Source: Rhodanobacter lindaniclasticus
GTDB taxonomy: Bacteria; Pseudomonadota; Gammaproteobacteria; Xanthomonadales; Rhodanobacteraceae
DNA length: 64,000 nt
Reading direction: 5' to 3'
Assembly: GCF_004799035.1 (NCBI RefSeq)
Contig: NZ_MWIO01000013.1
Location: 159,863-223,862 of the forward strand
Under the pieces are notes generated by a model. It did not search any database, was not told where the DNA came from, and saw only the letters and a list, made by a program, of their open reading frames with translations. A program made the translations under genes and the position numbers. This document shows, piece by piece, positions 35,039 to 43,754 of the stretch. The stretch's first letter is position 1. The number at the start of each line of letters is the position of its first letter.

Positions 35039-35719
35039 TCAAAAGGGCATCCACTTGGAATTGAAGAAACGCGACAGCCAGCCGCGCGTGTTCGCGTCGG
35101 CGAGGGTGCCGCGGCCGGTGTAGCTGATGCGGGCATCGGCCACGCGGGTGGACGGCACCACGTTGTCCTGGCCGATGTCCTGCGGGCGCACGATGCCGGC
35201 GATGCGCACCAGTTCCTGGCCCTGGTTGATGGTCAGCCACTTCTCGCCGCGCACCATCAGGTTGCCGTTGGACAGGCGCTGCGCCACGGTGACGGTGATC
35301 TGCCCGGTGAGCTGGTTGCTCTGGCTGCTGGAGCCGGCGCCGTCGAAGCTGCGCTCGCCGTCCACGCCGATGTCGGCGACCTTGCCGCCGATCGCCAGCG
35401 CGTGACCGAGCACGGTGGGCGAGGCGAGCTTGGCCTTGTCGGTCTTGCTGGTGCTGGTGGTGGCCTTCTTGCTGGCCTGGGTGCTCTCCACCAGCGCCAC
35501 GGTGAGGATGTCGCCCACGCGGTGCGCGCGCGGATCGGCGAACAGCTCCATGTTCTGCTGCTCGTGGTAGATCGAGCCATCGGCAGGCGCCGCGGCGATC
35601 TGTTGTGCGGGCGGCAGGGTCGGCGCCCACTGCGCGTCGTCGCGTGCAGTGGGGCCGCTGGCGCAACCGGCCAGCAGGGCCAGCGCGCACACGGCAAGGG
35701 GGAAACGGCAGGCAGGCAT
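35039..35719 (-). CDS. flgH: Flagellar L-ring lipoprotein FlgH
   Basis: FlgH (226 aa) forms the outer-membrane L-ring. A lipoprotein signal ends in LALLAGC with the acylated Cys at residue 19. Family motifs are GSIYHEQQNMELFADPRAH, VGDILTVALVESTQASKKA, VRGEKWLTINQGQELVRIAG and IVRPQDIG. The ATG at 35719 is 11 bp after the flgG stop; the extension to 36502 is antisense-like coding of flgG in another frame. Confidence 0.96.
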   Translation of the reverse strand: MPACRFPLAVCALALLAGCASGPTARDDAQWAPTLPPAQQIAAAPADGSIYHEQQNMELFADPRAHRVGDILTVALVESTQASKKATTSTSKTDKAKLASPTVLGHALAIGGKVADIGVDGERSFDGAGSSSQSNQLTGQITVTVAQRLSNGNLMVRGEKWLTINQGQELVRIAGIVRPQDIGQDNVVPSTRVADARISYTGRGTLADANTRGWLSRFFNSKWMPF

Positions 35720-35730
35720 CACGTCGCGCC

Positions 35731-36516
35731 TCAGGTCTTGTTGGTGAGGAACTGCAGCATCGAGTCGGCCGCCGACACCGCCTTGGAGTTCATCTCGTAG
35801 GTGCGCTGGGTCTCGATCATGTTGACCATCTGCTCCACCACGTTGACGTTGGAGCTTTCCAGCGCGCCCTGCGCCAGCGTGCCCAGGCCGTTGAGTCCGG
35901 GCTGGCCGATCTGCGGCGAGCCGCTGGAGGCGGTCTCGAGATACAGGTTGTCGCCGTTCGGCTGCAGGCCGGCCGGGTTGATGAAATCGGCCAGCTGCAC
36001 GGTACCGATCTGCTGGGTGGCGGCCTGGCCGGGCAGGCTCACGCTGACCGTGCCGTCGCTTCCGATGGTGATGCTCTGCGCATTCGCCGGCACGCTCAGC
36101 GCCGGATCCAGCGCGTAGCCGTTGGCGGTGACGATCTGCCCGTTCTGGTCCATGTGCAGCGAACCGTCGCGGGTATAGGCGATGGTGCCGTCGGGCATCG
36201 TCACCTGCAGGAAGCCGCGGCCCTGCACGGCCACGTCCAGCGAGTTGCCGGTCTGTTCGATGTTGCCCTGGGTGAACAGCTTCTCGCTGCCGACCACGCG
36301 CACGCCGGTACCCAGCATCAGGCCGGACGGCGCCTGCGTCTGCTCGGTGGTCTGCCCGCCGGGCTGGCGCAGGTTCTGGTAGACCAGGTCCTGGAACGCG
36401 GCGCGCGCGCTCTTGTAGCTGGTGGTGTTGGCATTGGCCAGGTTGTTCGAGATCACGTCCATGCGCGTCTGCTGCGCATCGAGGCCGGTCTTGGCTACCC
36501 ACAAGGATGAAAACAT
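35731..36516 (-). CDS. flgG: Distal rod protein FlgG
   Basis: FlgG (261 aa) builds the distal rod. Typical segments are [59 protein letters not shown] and the C-terminal [20 protein letters not shown]. Length is the family norm (260-262 aa). It lies between flgF (49 bp) and flgH. Confidence 0.97.
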   Translation of the reverse strand: MFSSLWVAKTGLDAQQTRMDVISNNLANANTTSYKSARAAFQDLVYQNLRQPGGQTTEQTQAPSGLMLGTGVRVVGSEKLFTQGNIEQTGNSLDVAVQGRGFLQVTMPDGTIAYTRDGSLHMDQNGQIVTANGYALDPALSVPANAQSITIGSDGTVSVSLPGQAATQQIGTVQLADFINPAGLQPNGDNLYLETASSGSPQIGQPGLNGLGTLAQGALESSNVNVVEQMVNMIETQRTYEMNSKAVSAADSMLQFLTNKT

Positions 36517-36565
36517 GTCGTTGGACTCCGTCTGGACGTCTGGATGTCTGTTTTAATGAGGCCGG

Positions 36566-37306
36566 TCAGGTCATCTGCAGCAGGCGCGAGGCGGCCTGCG
36601 CGTTTTCGTCGGCGCTCTTGATCGAACGGATCTGCAGCTCGTACTGGCGCGACAGCTGGATCATCTGCACCAGCGTCTGCGAAGGGTCGACGTTGCTCGA
36701 CTCCAGCACGCCGGATTTCAGCGTCACCGCCGGATCCGACTGCGCGGTAGTGCCGTCGGCGAGATGCATCAGCCCGTCGCTGCCCAGCGCGAGCTGGTCG
36801 ACGGCCGGGTTGACCAGCTTGATCCGGCCCACCGCGGCGATGGTTTCCGGCGACTGGCCCATCGGCACCACCGACACGGTGCCGTCGGCGCCGATGTTCA
36901 TCTGGCTGCTCTGCGGCACGCTGATCGGACCGCCCTCACCCAGCACCAGGTTGCCGCGCGCATCGGTGAGCAGGCCGTCCGGGGTCAGCCGAAGTTCGCC
37001 GGCGCGGGTGTAGCCCTCGCTGCCGTCGGCGCCCTGCACCGCGATCCAGCCGGTGCCCTGCACGGCGACATCCAGCGTGCGGCCGGTCTCGATCTGGCCG
37101 CCCTCGCGCAAGTCCACGCCCAGCCCGTGCGCCACGCCGTTGACGCGCGTGGCCAGCCCCGGCCCCTGGATCACCAGCGGCTGGAAGGCCGACAGCTGCG
37201 CCTTGAAACCGACCGTGTCGGCATTGGCCAGGTTGTGCGCCACCTCGGACTGCGCCCGCATCATCTGCGTGGCGCCGGTCATGGCGACGTAAAGGGAACG
37301 ATCCAT
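36566..37306 (-). CDS. flgF: Proximal rod protein FlgF
   Basis: FlgF (246 aa) is a rod protein related to FlgG. Landmarks are MDRSLYVAMTGATQMMRAQS, HNLANADTVGFKAQLSAF, TGRTLDVAVQGTGWIAVQG and LESSNVDPSQTLVQMIQLSR. Its start is preceded by a Shine-Dalgarno GAGGAACTCTTC-type stretch. The 89-bp gap to flgE is filled by a purine/pyrimidine inverted repeat. Confidence 0.96.
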   Translation of the reverse strand: MDRSLYVAMTGATQMMRAQSEVAHNLANADTVGFKAQLSAFQPLVIQGPGLATRVNGVAHGLGVDLREGGQIETGRTLDVAVQGTGWIAVQGADGSEGYTRAGELRLTPDGLLTDARGNLVLGEGGPISVPQSSQMNIGADGTVSVVPMGQSPETIAAVGRIKLVNPAVDQLALGSDGLMHLADGTTAQSDPAVTLKSGVLESSNVDPSQTLVQMIQLSRQYELQIRSIKSADENAQAASRLLQMT

Positions 37307-37308
37307 GA

Positions 37309-37395
37309 AGAGTTCCTCGAGGAGTGAGTGGAGAGGAGTGAGAAGAGAGAGAAAGCCGCGTTTCCCTCACTTCCTCACTCCTTGCTCCTCACTTC
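37309..37395. repeat. Purine/pyrimidine inverted repeat between flgF and flgE
   Basis: The left arm is purine-rich (GAGGAGTGAGTGGAGAGGAG, TGAGAAGAGAGAGAAAG). The right arm is its rough complement (TTTCCCTCACTTCCTCACTC, CTTGCTCCTCACTTCTC). It spans the gap between the two genes and includes the flgF ribosome-binding region at its edge. The sequence differs from the other repeat families in the window. Confidence 0.65.
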
Positions 37396-38619
37396 TCAAT
37401 TGCGGATGTTGATGATGGTCTGGGTGAGCTGGTTGTCGGTGGAGATCACCTGCGCATTCGCCTGGTAATTGCGCTGCGCCTTGATCATGTTGACCAGCTG
37501 GGCGGTGAGATCGGCGGTGTTGGAGGCCTCCAGCGCGCCGGCCTGCACGCTGCCGAAGGTGCCGTTGCCGGCCGCGCCCATCACCGGCGTGCCGGAGTCG
37601 AAGGAGGCCGCCCAGTTGGTGTTGTCCAGCTGGCGCAGGCCCTGCTCGTTGGAGAACTGGGCGATCGCCAGCTGGCCCAGCGCGGTGCTCTGGCCATTGG
37701 AGTACTTCGCCTGCACCACGCCCTCGCGCGAGACGTCGATGCTGGACAGGATGCCGGTGGGATAGCCGTCCTGGTTGATCGCGCTGGCGGCGTAGGCGTT
37801 GCCGAACTGGGTGGCCTTGGTCATGTCCAGGGTCAGCTGCATCGGGTCGGCGCCCGGGCTCACCGCCGCGGCGGGGAACGCGAGCTGTCCGTTGGCCGGG
37901 GCAATCAGGCTGCCGTTGCTGCCGAAGGTCAGCGTCTGCGGCGTGCCGACCGCGGTGCCGTCGATGTAGAGATTGGTGTTCCACACGTTGGCCGCCGGGT
38001 CCTTGACGAAATACACCACGCCGTTGTGGGTGGCACCGAGCGAGTCGTAGGCGGTGAACGGCGTGGCCTGGTTGTAGCTGGACGGATCGTTCAGCGGGTC
38101 GAAGGCGGTCGCCGGCGCCGTGGCGTCGGAAGGCAGGTTCAGGGCCATCTGCACCGAGCTGGTGGCCTTGGCCGCGTTCTGCGCGGTGAACAGCTGCAGG
38201 TCGGTCATGGTGCTGGTGTCGAAACCGCCGCCGGCCACCGAGGGGAACACCTGCAGGCGCTGGCCGTTGGCGTTCATCACGTAGCCGTTCTGGTCTTTCT
38301 GGAACGCGCCGGCGCGGGTGTAGGAGTAGCCCTTGCCGTCGCGCACGGTGAAGAAGCCTTCGCCGCTCAGGGCGAAGTCGAGACTGTTGTTGGTGGTCTC
38401 CACGCTGCCGGCGGTGAACTGCTGGGCCACGTTGGTGAGGCGCACGCCGCTGCCGACCTGGCTGGAGCTCAGGTTGGGGCCGGCCGCGCTGAACAGCTCG
38501 GCGAACTGCGCGCGCGAGCCCTTGAAACCGGTGGTGCCGGTGTTGGCGATGTTGTTGGCCGTGACCTCGAGATCTTTCGAGGCGGCGTTCAGACCGCTCA
38601 GTGCAATGTTGAATGCCAT
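37396..38619 (-). CDS. flgE: Flagellar hook protein FlgE
   Basis: FlgE (407 aa) polymerises into the hook. Family motifs include MAFNIALSGLNAASKDLEVT, ANNIANTGTTGFKGSRAQFA, SAAGPNLSSSQVGSGVRLTN, SLDFALSGEGFFTVRDGKGY, and the C-terminal AGALEASNTADLTAQLVNMI followed by KAQRNYQANAQVIST. The middle domain is Gly/Asn/Ala-rich as usual. It starts 37 bp after flgD. Confidence 0.97.
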   Translation of the reverse strand: MAFNIALSGLNAASKDLEVTANNIANTGTTGFKGSRAQFAELFSAAGPNLSSSQVGSGVRLTNVAQQFTAGSVETTNNSLDFALSGEGFFTVRDGKGYSYTRAGAFQKDQNGYVMNANGQRLQVFPSVAGGGFDTSTMTDLQLFTAQNAAKATSSVQMALNLPSDATAPATAFDPLNDPSSYNQATPFTAYDSLGATHNGVVYFVKDPAANVWNTNLYIDGTAVGTPQTLTFGSNGSLIAPANGQLAFPAAAVSPGADPMQLTLDMTKATQFGNAYAASAINQDGYPTGILSSIDVSREGVVQAKYSNGQSTALGQLAIAQFSNEQGLRQLDNTNWAASFDSGTPVMGAAGNGTFGSVQAGALEASNTADLTAQLVNMIKAQRNYQANAQVISTDNQLTQTIINIRN

Positions 38620-38656
38620 CGGAGCATTTCCTCGTTCGGTTGCGACCCGGAGGTCG

Positions 38657-39301
38657 TCAGTTGATCTGTGCGACCTGACTCAGCAGGACCCCGCCAAAAC
38701 CATCCACGTCCAGATAGGTGCCGTCGGCACCGGTCATGCCCACGCCGGTGACCTTGCCGCTGACGTACGTCGCCACGGCGGTGTTGCCGGCCTGCGCGGC
38801 CAGGCCGTAGGTGCCCGGCGCCAGCGCCTCGCCGTTGTCGCCGATGCCGTCCCAGTGGAAGCGCACCAGCCCCGGCGAAGGCTTGCCCAGGTCGATCGTG
38901 CGCAGCACGGTGCCGCTGGCGTCGGTGATCTTGACGAACACCTGGCCGCCGCCGTCGGGCACGTTGACCGCGCCGTCCATGCCGCTCGCGGCCAGCGTGC
39001 CGGCCTCCGAAGGCACCACCACGTCGCGGCCGATCATCCCGCTGGCCTGCAGGATCTGGTTGCCCTGCAGCGACTTGCCGAGATCGTCGAACGAGGTCTG
39101 CAACGCCTGCGTCGCCGAGACCTGGCTGATCTGCGCGAGCTGGCTGACCATCTGCGATGAATCCATCGGCTTGGTCGGGTCCTGGTTGCGCATCTGCTGC
39201 ACCAGCAGGCTCAGGAAATCGGCCTGGCCCAGGGTTTTCTCCTTGCCCAGGCTGGCTGCCTTCGCCGCGCTGGCGGCATTGCCGATCGCCATGTCGCTCA
39301 T
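38657..39301 (-). CDS. flgD: Hook cap / hook assembly protein FlgD
   Basis: FlgD (214 aa) is the scaffold that caps the growing hook. The N-terminal signature ADFLSLLVQQMRNQDPTKPM with SSQMVSQLAQISQVSATQAL is clear. The C-terminal Ig-like part shows FHWDGIGDNGEALAPGTYGL. It lies between flgC (46 bp) and flgE. Confidence 0.96.
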   Translation of the reverse strand: MSDMAIGNAASAAKAASLGKEKTLGQADFLSLLVQQMRNQDPTKPMDSSQMVSQLAQISQVSATQALQTSFDDLGKSLQGNQILQASGMIGRDVVVPSEAGTLAASGMDGAVNVPDGGGQVFVKITDASGTVLRTIDLGKPSPGLVRFHWDGIGDNGEALAPGTYGLAAQAGNTAVATYVSGKVTGVGMTGADGTYLDVDGFGGVLLSQVAQIN

Positions 39302-39347
39302 GCGTGGTTCCTCGTGGCGGACTGAAGGTGGTTCATGCGTTGGCGCC

Positions 39348-39770
39348 TCACTTGCCCAGATCCAGGGTTTTCTGCAGCAGCTGCCGCGCCGAGTTCATGA
39401 CCTCGACGTTGTTCTGGTACGAGCGCGAAGCCGAAATCATGTTGACCAGCTCGTCGACCGGGTTGACGTTGCTCGCATAGACGTAGCCGTCGGCATCGGC
39501 CAGCGGGTTGCCCGGTTCGTAGCGGCGGGGAATCGCCGCCTGGCTCTCGGTGACGCCGAGCACCTGCACGCCGTCGCCGGGCGCATTCGGATCGCCGGCG
39601 CCCTGCTGATTGCGGATGGTGGCGAACAGCGGCTCGCGCGAGCGGTAGGCCGCTTCGGGCGAACTGGCCACGCTGTCGGCATTGGCCAGGTTGCTGGCCA
39701 CCGTGTTGAGGCGGGTCGACTGCGCGGCCATGCCGGAGCCGGCCACGCTGAAGATGGAGAACATCGACAT
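39348..39770 (-). CDS. flgC: Proximal rod protein FlgC
   Basis: FlgC (140 aa) is a rod subunit. Motifs are SIFSVAGSGMAAQSTRLNTV, ASNLANADSVASSPEAAYRS and the C-terminal SNVNPVDELVNMISASRSYQ with VEVMNSARQLLQKTLDLGK. The ATG shares one base with the flgB stop (TGATG). An extension to 40118 overlaps flgB in another frame and is rejected. Confidence 0.97.
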   Translation of the reverse strand: MSMFSIFSVAGSGMAAQSTRLNTVASNLANADSVASSPEAAYRSREPLFATIRNQQGAGDPNAPGDGVQVLGVTESQAAIPRRYEPGNPLADADGYVYASNVNPVDELVNMISASRSYQNNVEVMNSARQLLQKTLDLGK

Positions 39771-40171
39771 CAGCCCTGGCCTCCGTTGATCGCCATCCGC
39801 AACATGCGGATCTGTGCGGTGATGAAGGACAGGCTGGCCTGGTAGTGCACGCCGTTGGCGGCGAACGCGGCCTGCTCCACCTGCGCATCGACGGTGTTGC
39901 CGTCCATGCTGGACTGGGTCGGCACGCGGTAGGCGAGCGTTTCGGCGCTGCGCCCGGCGCCGGCGATCTGCCCCGGCGCATCGGTTTCCAGCGCCACGCC
40001 GTTCGCCGCGCCGCTGGCCGTGGCCAGCGCCTTGCGGAAATCCACGTCGCGCGCCAGGTATCCGGGCGTGTCGGCGTTGGCCAGGTTGTTGGCCAGCACC
40101 TCGGTACGGCGCTGCCACAGGTCAAGCGCCTGGGTATGGATGCCGAACAGATTGGGGGTGGATGGGTTCAT
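39770..40171 (-). CDS. flgB: Proximal rod protein FlgB
   Basis: FlgB (133 aa) is a rod subunit and the first gene of the flgBCDEFGHIJKL unit. Motifs are FGIHTQALDLWQRRTEVLAN, NLANADTPGYLARDVDFRKA and the closing FITAQIRMLRMAINGGQG. The ATG at 40171 has GGAG seven bases upstream. A sigma54 promoter lies 39-53 bp before it, and extensions upstream cross that promoter. Confidence 0.96.
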   Translation of the reverse strand: MNPSTPNLFGIHTQALDLWQRRTEVLANNLANADTPGYLARDVDFRKALATASGAANGVALETDAPGQIAGAGRSAETLAYRVPTQSSMDGNTVDAQVEQAAFAANGVHYQASLSFITAQIRMLRMAINGGQG

Positions 40172-40209
40172 CGTTTCGCTCCGCATGCACTGCTGCACGG
40201 AAGCGAAAG

Positions 40210-40224
40210 GCAAATTGCATGCCA
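40210..40224 (-). promoter_or_regulatory. Sigma54 promoter of the flgB operon
   Basis: The minus strand reads TGGCATGCAATTTGC, which matches TGGCACG-N4-TTGC except for one base (C to T at position 6). The predicted leader to the flgB ATG is ~27 nt. It lies in the 168-bp gap between cheV and flgB. Confidence 0.85.
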
Positions 40225-40339
40225 CGGGCCGGGAAGCCTTGCGGCAGCTCAAATTCCGCGCATGTCGCACGGCACCGTCAGGCCGATGCCGCGGCGAAAG
40301 ACGGTTTGTTGACGCAGCCCCGGCGCCGCGCGCCCGGCG

Positions 40340-41287
40340 TCAGCCGGTTGCCGCCTGCGGTGCGGCGACAGGTTCGGGCAACAGTTCCATCACTGCCTGC
40401 GCCAGCTGGTCGGGATGGAACTTGGCCACGAATCGGTCGGCCTTGACCTCCTTCACCATGCCCTCGTTGAACATGCCGCTGAGCGAACTGTGCAGCAGCA
40501 CCTTGATCCGGCGCAGCGTCGGTGCTTCGCGGATGGCGCGGGTCAGCGCATAGCCGTCCAGGCGCGGCATCTCGATGTCCGACACCACCAGTTCGATCGC
40601 CTGCGCCGAGTCGCCTGCGGCCAGTTCCAGCAACCGCTCCAGCGCCTCGCGCCCGTCCTTGGCCACCACGCAATCGGTGCCCAGCTGCTTGAACAGATTG
40701 ACCAGCCGTCGGCGCGCGATGCCCGAATCGTCCACCACCATCACCCGCCGCGAGGCCAGCGAACGGTGGCTGGCCTCGCGTTGCAGCCCCGCCGACAGCT
40801 CGGCCGGCGGTGCGTCGATGCTGGCCAGCACGTGCTCCACGTCGACCACCGCCAGCAGCGCGCCATCGACCCGGGTCACCGCGTTCACCCGCGAACCGAA
40901 CCCCAGCGCGCTGGCCGGCGCCGCCATCGCGTCGCCCGCGCAATGCACCATGCGCTGCAGGTCGGCCACCAGGAAACCCTGCACCGAGCGGTTGAACTCG
41001 GTGACCATCAGATGCGCCGACTCGACCTCGCGCAGCGGCGCGTAGCCCAGCGCGGCGGCGAGGTCGATCACCGGGATGGTCTGCCCGCGGTAATCGCAAC
41101 TGCCCGCGATCAGCTCGTGCACGCCGTGCAGGCGCTCCATCGGCGGGCGGCGCAACACCTCGCGCACCTTGAACACGTTGATGCCGAACAGCTGCTCATC
41201 GCCCAGCCGGAACAGCAGCATCGCCACCCGGTTGTGCCCGGCCAGCCGCGTGTGTTGCTCCACTTTCTCCAGCAATGTGCCGGCCAT
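40340..41287 (-). CDS. cheV: Chemotaxis coupling protein CheV
   Basis: CheV (315 aa) fuses a CheW-like coupling domain (about 15-165; [53 protein letters not shown]) with a receiver domain (about 180-300; [16 protein letters not shown], phospho-Asp in [17 protein letters not shown], Lys in [17 protein letters not shown]). It couples receptors to CheA and may act as a phosphate sink. A sigma28 promoter lies upstream. It is oriented toward flgB but separated from it by a sigma54 promoter. Confidence 0.95.
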   Translation of the reverse strand: MAGTLLEKVEQHTRLAGHNRVAMLLFRLGDEQLFGINVFKVREVLRRPPMERLHGVHELIAGSCDYRGQTIPVIDLAAALGYAPLREVESAHLMVTEFNRSVQGFLVADLQRMVHCAGDAMAAPASALGFGSRVNAVTRVDGALLAVVDVEHVLASIDAPPAELSAGLQREASHRSLASRRVMVVDDSGIARRRLVNLFKQLGTDCVVAKDGREALERLLELAAGDSAQAIELVVSDIEMPRLDGYALTRAIREAPTLRRIKVLLHSSLSGMFNEGMVKEVKADRFVAKFHPDQLAQAVMELLPEPVAAPQAATG

Positions 41288-41333
41288 GCGGCCTCCCTCG
41301 GCAAGCGTGGCCGCAACGCGACCGTCTGCTGCG

Positions 41334-41360
41334 CTATCGGCAGCCCGCGCCGCGTCTTTA
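41334..41360 (-). promoter_or_regulatory. Sigma28 (FliA) promoter of cheV
   Basis: Minus strand: TAAA (41360-41357), 15 bases, GCCGATAG (41341-41334). This matches the core FliA pattern TAAA-N15-GCCGATAA. The expected leader to the cheV ATG at 41287 is ~40 nt. Confidence 0.82.
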
Positions 41361-41381
41361 GCCGAACGCGTCCGCGAACCC

Positions 41382-41477
41382 GCAGGAGCCCGCTCGCGGG
41401 CGATGCTCCTGCTCTTGGAAGCTCTTGCGAATCCCGAATCCCGGCTTCAAAAGCATCGCCCGCGAGCGGGCTCCTGC
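41382..41477. repeat. REP-type inverted doublet (AGGAGCCCGCTCG family) between cheV and the chemoreceptor gene
   Basis: GCAGGAGCCCGCTCGCGGGC continuing GATGCT (41382-41407) is repeated in exact inverse at 41452-41477. The spacer contains GCGAATCCCGAATCCCGG, a module also present near fliO and at ~60.1 kb. The unit separates the divergent cheV and chemoreceptor promoters. Confidence 0.82.
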
Positions 41478-41508
41478 AGGTGGGCGGTGCGGGCAGCGTC
41501 GACGGCAC

Positions 41509-41523
41509 TGGCACGCGGATTGC
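41509..41523 (+). promoter_or_regulatory. Sigma54 promoter before the chemoreceptor gene
   Basis: TGGCACGCGGATTGC is a full consensus sigma54 site and is base-for-base identical to the fliL promoter at 15840-15854. The predicted leader to the ATG at 41594 is ~58 nt. Confidence 0.85.
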
Positions 41524-41527
41524 TTGC

Positions 41528-41554
41528 TCAAGCTTCGACATCCGTGGCCGATGC
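41528..41554 (+). promoter_or_regulatory. Sigma28 (FliA) promoter before the chemoreceptor gene, in tandem with the sigma54 site
   Basis: TCAAGCTT (41528-41535), 11 bases, GCCGATGC (41547-41554) fits TAAAGTTT-N11-GCCGATAA. It begins five bases after the sigma54 motif, so the sigma54 start point would fall inside it. Confidence 0.72.
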
Positions 41555-41593
41555 AGCAGCCATTCCATCCCTTTGCGAGTCGATGCCAGCACC

Positions 41594-42898
41594 ATGAGCT
41601 TTCTCCTCAAACAGCACATTGCCGCCCTGGTGAAGGCCGCCGCCCAGGGCGATGACGCCGAGCTCGCCGTGCTGCGACGCCGCCATCCGCGCACCGCCGC
41701 GGTGCTGGCGCCGCTGCTGGCGCGCGCCGCCAGCCGACCGCCGTCGGCGGTGGCGTTGCAGACCATGGAGCAGCAAGGTCTGGTGCTCGGTGCCGCGCAA
41801 CAACTGGCGCGCGAGCAGACTGCGCTGGACCAGGCCGCCGCCGAAAGCCGCGCCAGCGTCGATCGCTTGACGGATGGCAGCGCCGGGATCTCGACGGCCC
41901 TGCAGCAACTGGCCACCGATCTGGAGCAGGCCGGCCAAGCCGGCACCGTCGGCGCCGAGGGCGTGAGCGAGCTGGACGGCCAACTGCGCCTGCTGCGCAG
42001 CGCGCTCAGCGCGATGAATCGCAACCAGAGCAAGCTGGCCGAACAGGTCGCACAGATCCGCAAGCTGACCGGCGCGGTGCAGGAGATCGCCCACCAGACC
42101 AATCTGGTGGCGTTGAACGCCGCCATCGAGGCGGCCCGCGCCGGCGAGACCGGGCGCGGCTTCGCGGTGGTGGCCGACGAGGTCAAGCAGCTGGCCGAGA
42201 AGACCGCGCTTACCACGACCGAGATCGAGACCGTCACCGTCTCCATCGGCGATTTCTCGCTGCAGCTCGATGGCGACGTCAACCACGGCCTGCAGCAGCT
42301 CAAGCGCGCCCAGGTCGGCGTGAGCCAGTCCAGCCACCTGCTGGGCGAAGGCAGCGCCGCCTTGCGTACCGCCAGCGAGCGCGTCCGCAAATTGCAGCAG
42401 GGGCACGACGCGCAGCATGCACGCGCGACCACGGCGCAGGCCGCGCTGGGCGCCTCGCAGCGCCGCAGCAACGAGGCGCGGCGGCAATCCGAATCACTCC
42501 ACCGCGCCGCCCTGCTGACGCATCGCCTCGGCCTGGACTGGCTGGAAGGCGAAAGCGGCAACGATCCGGCCAGCCTCAGCCTGACCGTGCGCGAAGCGGC
42601 CATGAACCTGCGTCAGGCGATGAACCTGGCCCTGCTCGAACCGGCCGCGCTGGATCGGCGCTGGTTCGACACCCACGCCCTGGTCAACGGCGTGCGGCGG
42701 CTGGCCCACCTGCGCCACGGTGCCGACAACGGCGCCGCGCTCGGCGATGCCGGTTCCCAGCTGGGCGAACAGGGCCAGCGCTTCATCACCCTGCTCGGCG
42801 CCGGCCAGCTCGACCAGGCCAGCGCCGTGGCACGCGAACTCGAAGCCGGCCAGGACGCCCTGCTCGCCCAGCTCGACGCCATGCTGGCCGACGCATGA
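41594..42898 (+). CDS. Cytoplasmic methyl-accepting chemotaxis-type protein
   Basis: The 434-aa product has no signal peptide or membrane helix. About residues 130-235 form the conserved chemoreceptor hairpin tip: [40 protein letters not shown]. The rest is Gln/Ala/Arg-rich helix. The C-terminal ~130 residues ([50 protein letters not shown]) look like a four-helix bundle, possibly a divergent CZB-like zinc domain, but I cannot assign the His/Cys ligands. It probably signals to CheA from the cytoplasm. The stop overlaps the flgA start (ATGA). An open frame extends far upstream through repeats and cheV antisense and is not used. Confidence 0.85.
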   Translation: MSFLLKQHIAALVKAAAQGDDAELAVLRRRHPRTAAVLAPLLARAASRPPSAVALQTMEQQGLVLGAAQQLAREQTALDQAAAESRASVDRLTDGSAGISTALQQLATDLEQAGQAGTVGAEGVSELDGQLRLLRSALSAMNRNQSKLAEQVAQIRKLTGAVQEIAHQTNLVALNAAIEAARAGETGRGFAVVADEVKQLAEKTALTTTEIETVTVSIGDFSLQLDGDVNHGLQQLKRAQVGVSQSSHLLGEGSAALRTASERVRKLQQGHDAQHARATTAQAALGASQRRSNEARRQSESLHRAALLTHRLGLDWLEGESGNDPASLSLTVREAAMNLRQAMNLALLEPAALDRRWFDTHALVNGVRRLAHLRHGADNGAALGDAGSQLGEQGQRFITLLGAGQLDQASAVARELEAGQDALLAQLDAMLADA

Positions 42899-43599
42899 CC
42901 CTGCGCGCCGCCCTCGCCACCGTCGGGTTGACAGCGTTGCTCGGCAGCGCCACCGCGCATGCCGCTGCCACGCAGTCGCTGGACAGCGTGCGTGCGGCGG
43001 CCGAACAGGCGGTGCAGGATCGTTACAGCCGGCCCGGCAGCCGCGTGGTGGTGAGCACCGAGCCGCTGGACACGCGCCTGCAACTGGAGGCGTGCAGCGA
43101 ACCGCTGCGCGCGCTCGTTTCCGACCAGGCGCAGCCGCGCTCGCGGATGACCGTGCCGGTGCAATGCCCGCAGCCCGGCGGCTGGATCGTGCGCGTGCCG
43201 ATCCGGTTGCAGGTGTTTCGCCATGTGCTGGTGAGCAGCCGCGCGCTGCTGCGCGGCGACGGCATCGGCGCCGCCGATGTGCATGCCGAGGAACGCGACG
43301 TGACCCGCCTCGGCTACGGCTACCTGGACAACCTCGACCAGATTGCCGGCCGCACGCTTTCGCGCGCACTGGCGCGCGGCAGCGTGCTCAGCCCCGGCAG
43401 CCTGGGAGGGCGACGCATGGTGCGCGCGGGCGACCACGTGCAGGTGCTCGCGCAGCTCGAAGGCATCTCGGTGCGCGCCGAGGGTGTGGCGCTGGGCAGC
43501 GGCGACAATGGCGCCCGCCTGCGCGTGCGCAACGCGGCATCGGGCCGGGTGATCGACGCCATGGTCAGCGCGCCGGGCGTGGTGGTGGCTCTGCCGTGA
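42895..43599 (+). CDS. flgA: P-ring assembly chaperone FlgA
   Basis: FlgA (234 aa) is a periplasmic chaperone for P-ring (FlgI) assembly. It has a Sec signal peptide ([21 protein letters not shown] minus its first residue) and a C-terminal SAF domain, seen in [60 protein letters not shown] and [19 protein letters not shown]. It overlaps the chemoreceptor gene by ATGA, so it probably shares that gene's promoters. The next gene, flgM, has its own sigma28 promoter. Confidence 0.94.
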   Translation: MTLRAALATVGLTALLGSATAHAAATQSLDSVRAAAEQAVQDRYSRPGSRVVVSTEPLDTRLQLEACSEPLRALVSDQAQPRSRMTVPVQCPQPGGWIVRVPIRLQVFRHVLVSSRALLRGDGIGAADVHAEERDVTRLGYGYLDNLDQIAGRTLSRALARGSVLSPGSLGGRRMVRAGDHVQVLAQLEGISVRAEGVALGSGDNGARLRVRNAASGRVIDAMVSAPGVVVALP

Positions 43600-43691
43600 A
43601 ACCGACACTCCTCATTCGAACCATGAAAATCAGTCACTTGTGCCACGGCGCGAGCGGTGGCCACGGCCCGGTCGATTTTTCGACGGGCTGC

Positions 43692-43718
43692 TAAAGTTTT
43701 CCGGACAGCGGCCGATTA
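43692..43718 (+). promoter_or_regulatory. Sigma28 (FliA) promoter of flgM
   Basis: TAAAGTTT (43692-43699), 11 bases, GCCGATTA (43711-43718) is an almost perfect FliA promoter. It lies 37 bp before the flgM ATG. A sigma28 promoter on the gene for the sigma28 antagonist fits the usual feedback. Confidence 0.9.
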
Positions 43719-43754
43719 TCCAGTCACAGGGCACACTCCAGCGGGACGGGTTCC

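Noticed and set aside
35039..36502. Extended flgH start covering flgG
   Set aside because: The FlgH lipoprotein signal begins at 35719; the extension is an off-frame reading of flgG.
41382..41477. Repeat arrays considered as a CRISPR
   Set aside because: Copies are inverted pairs with no regular direct spacing and no cas genes; they are REP-type palindromes.
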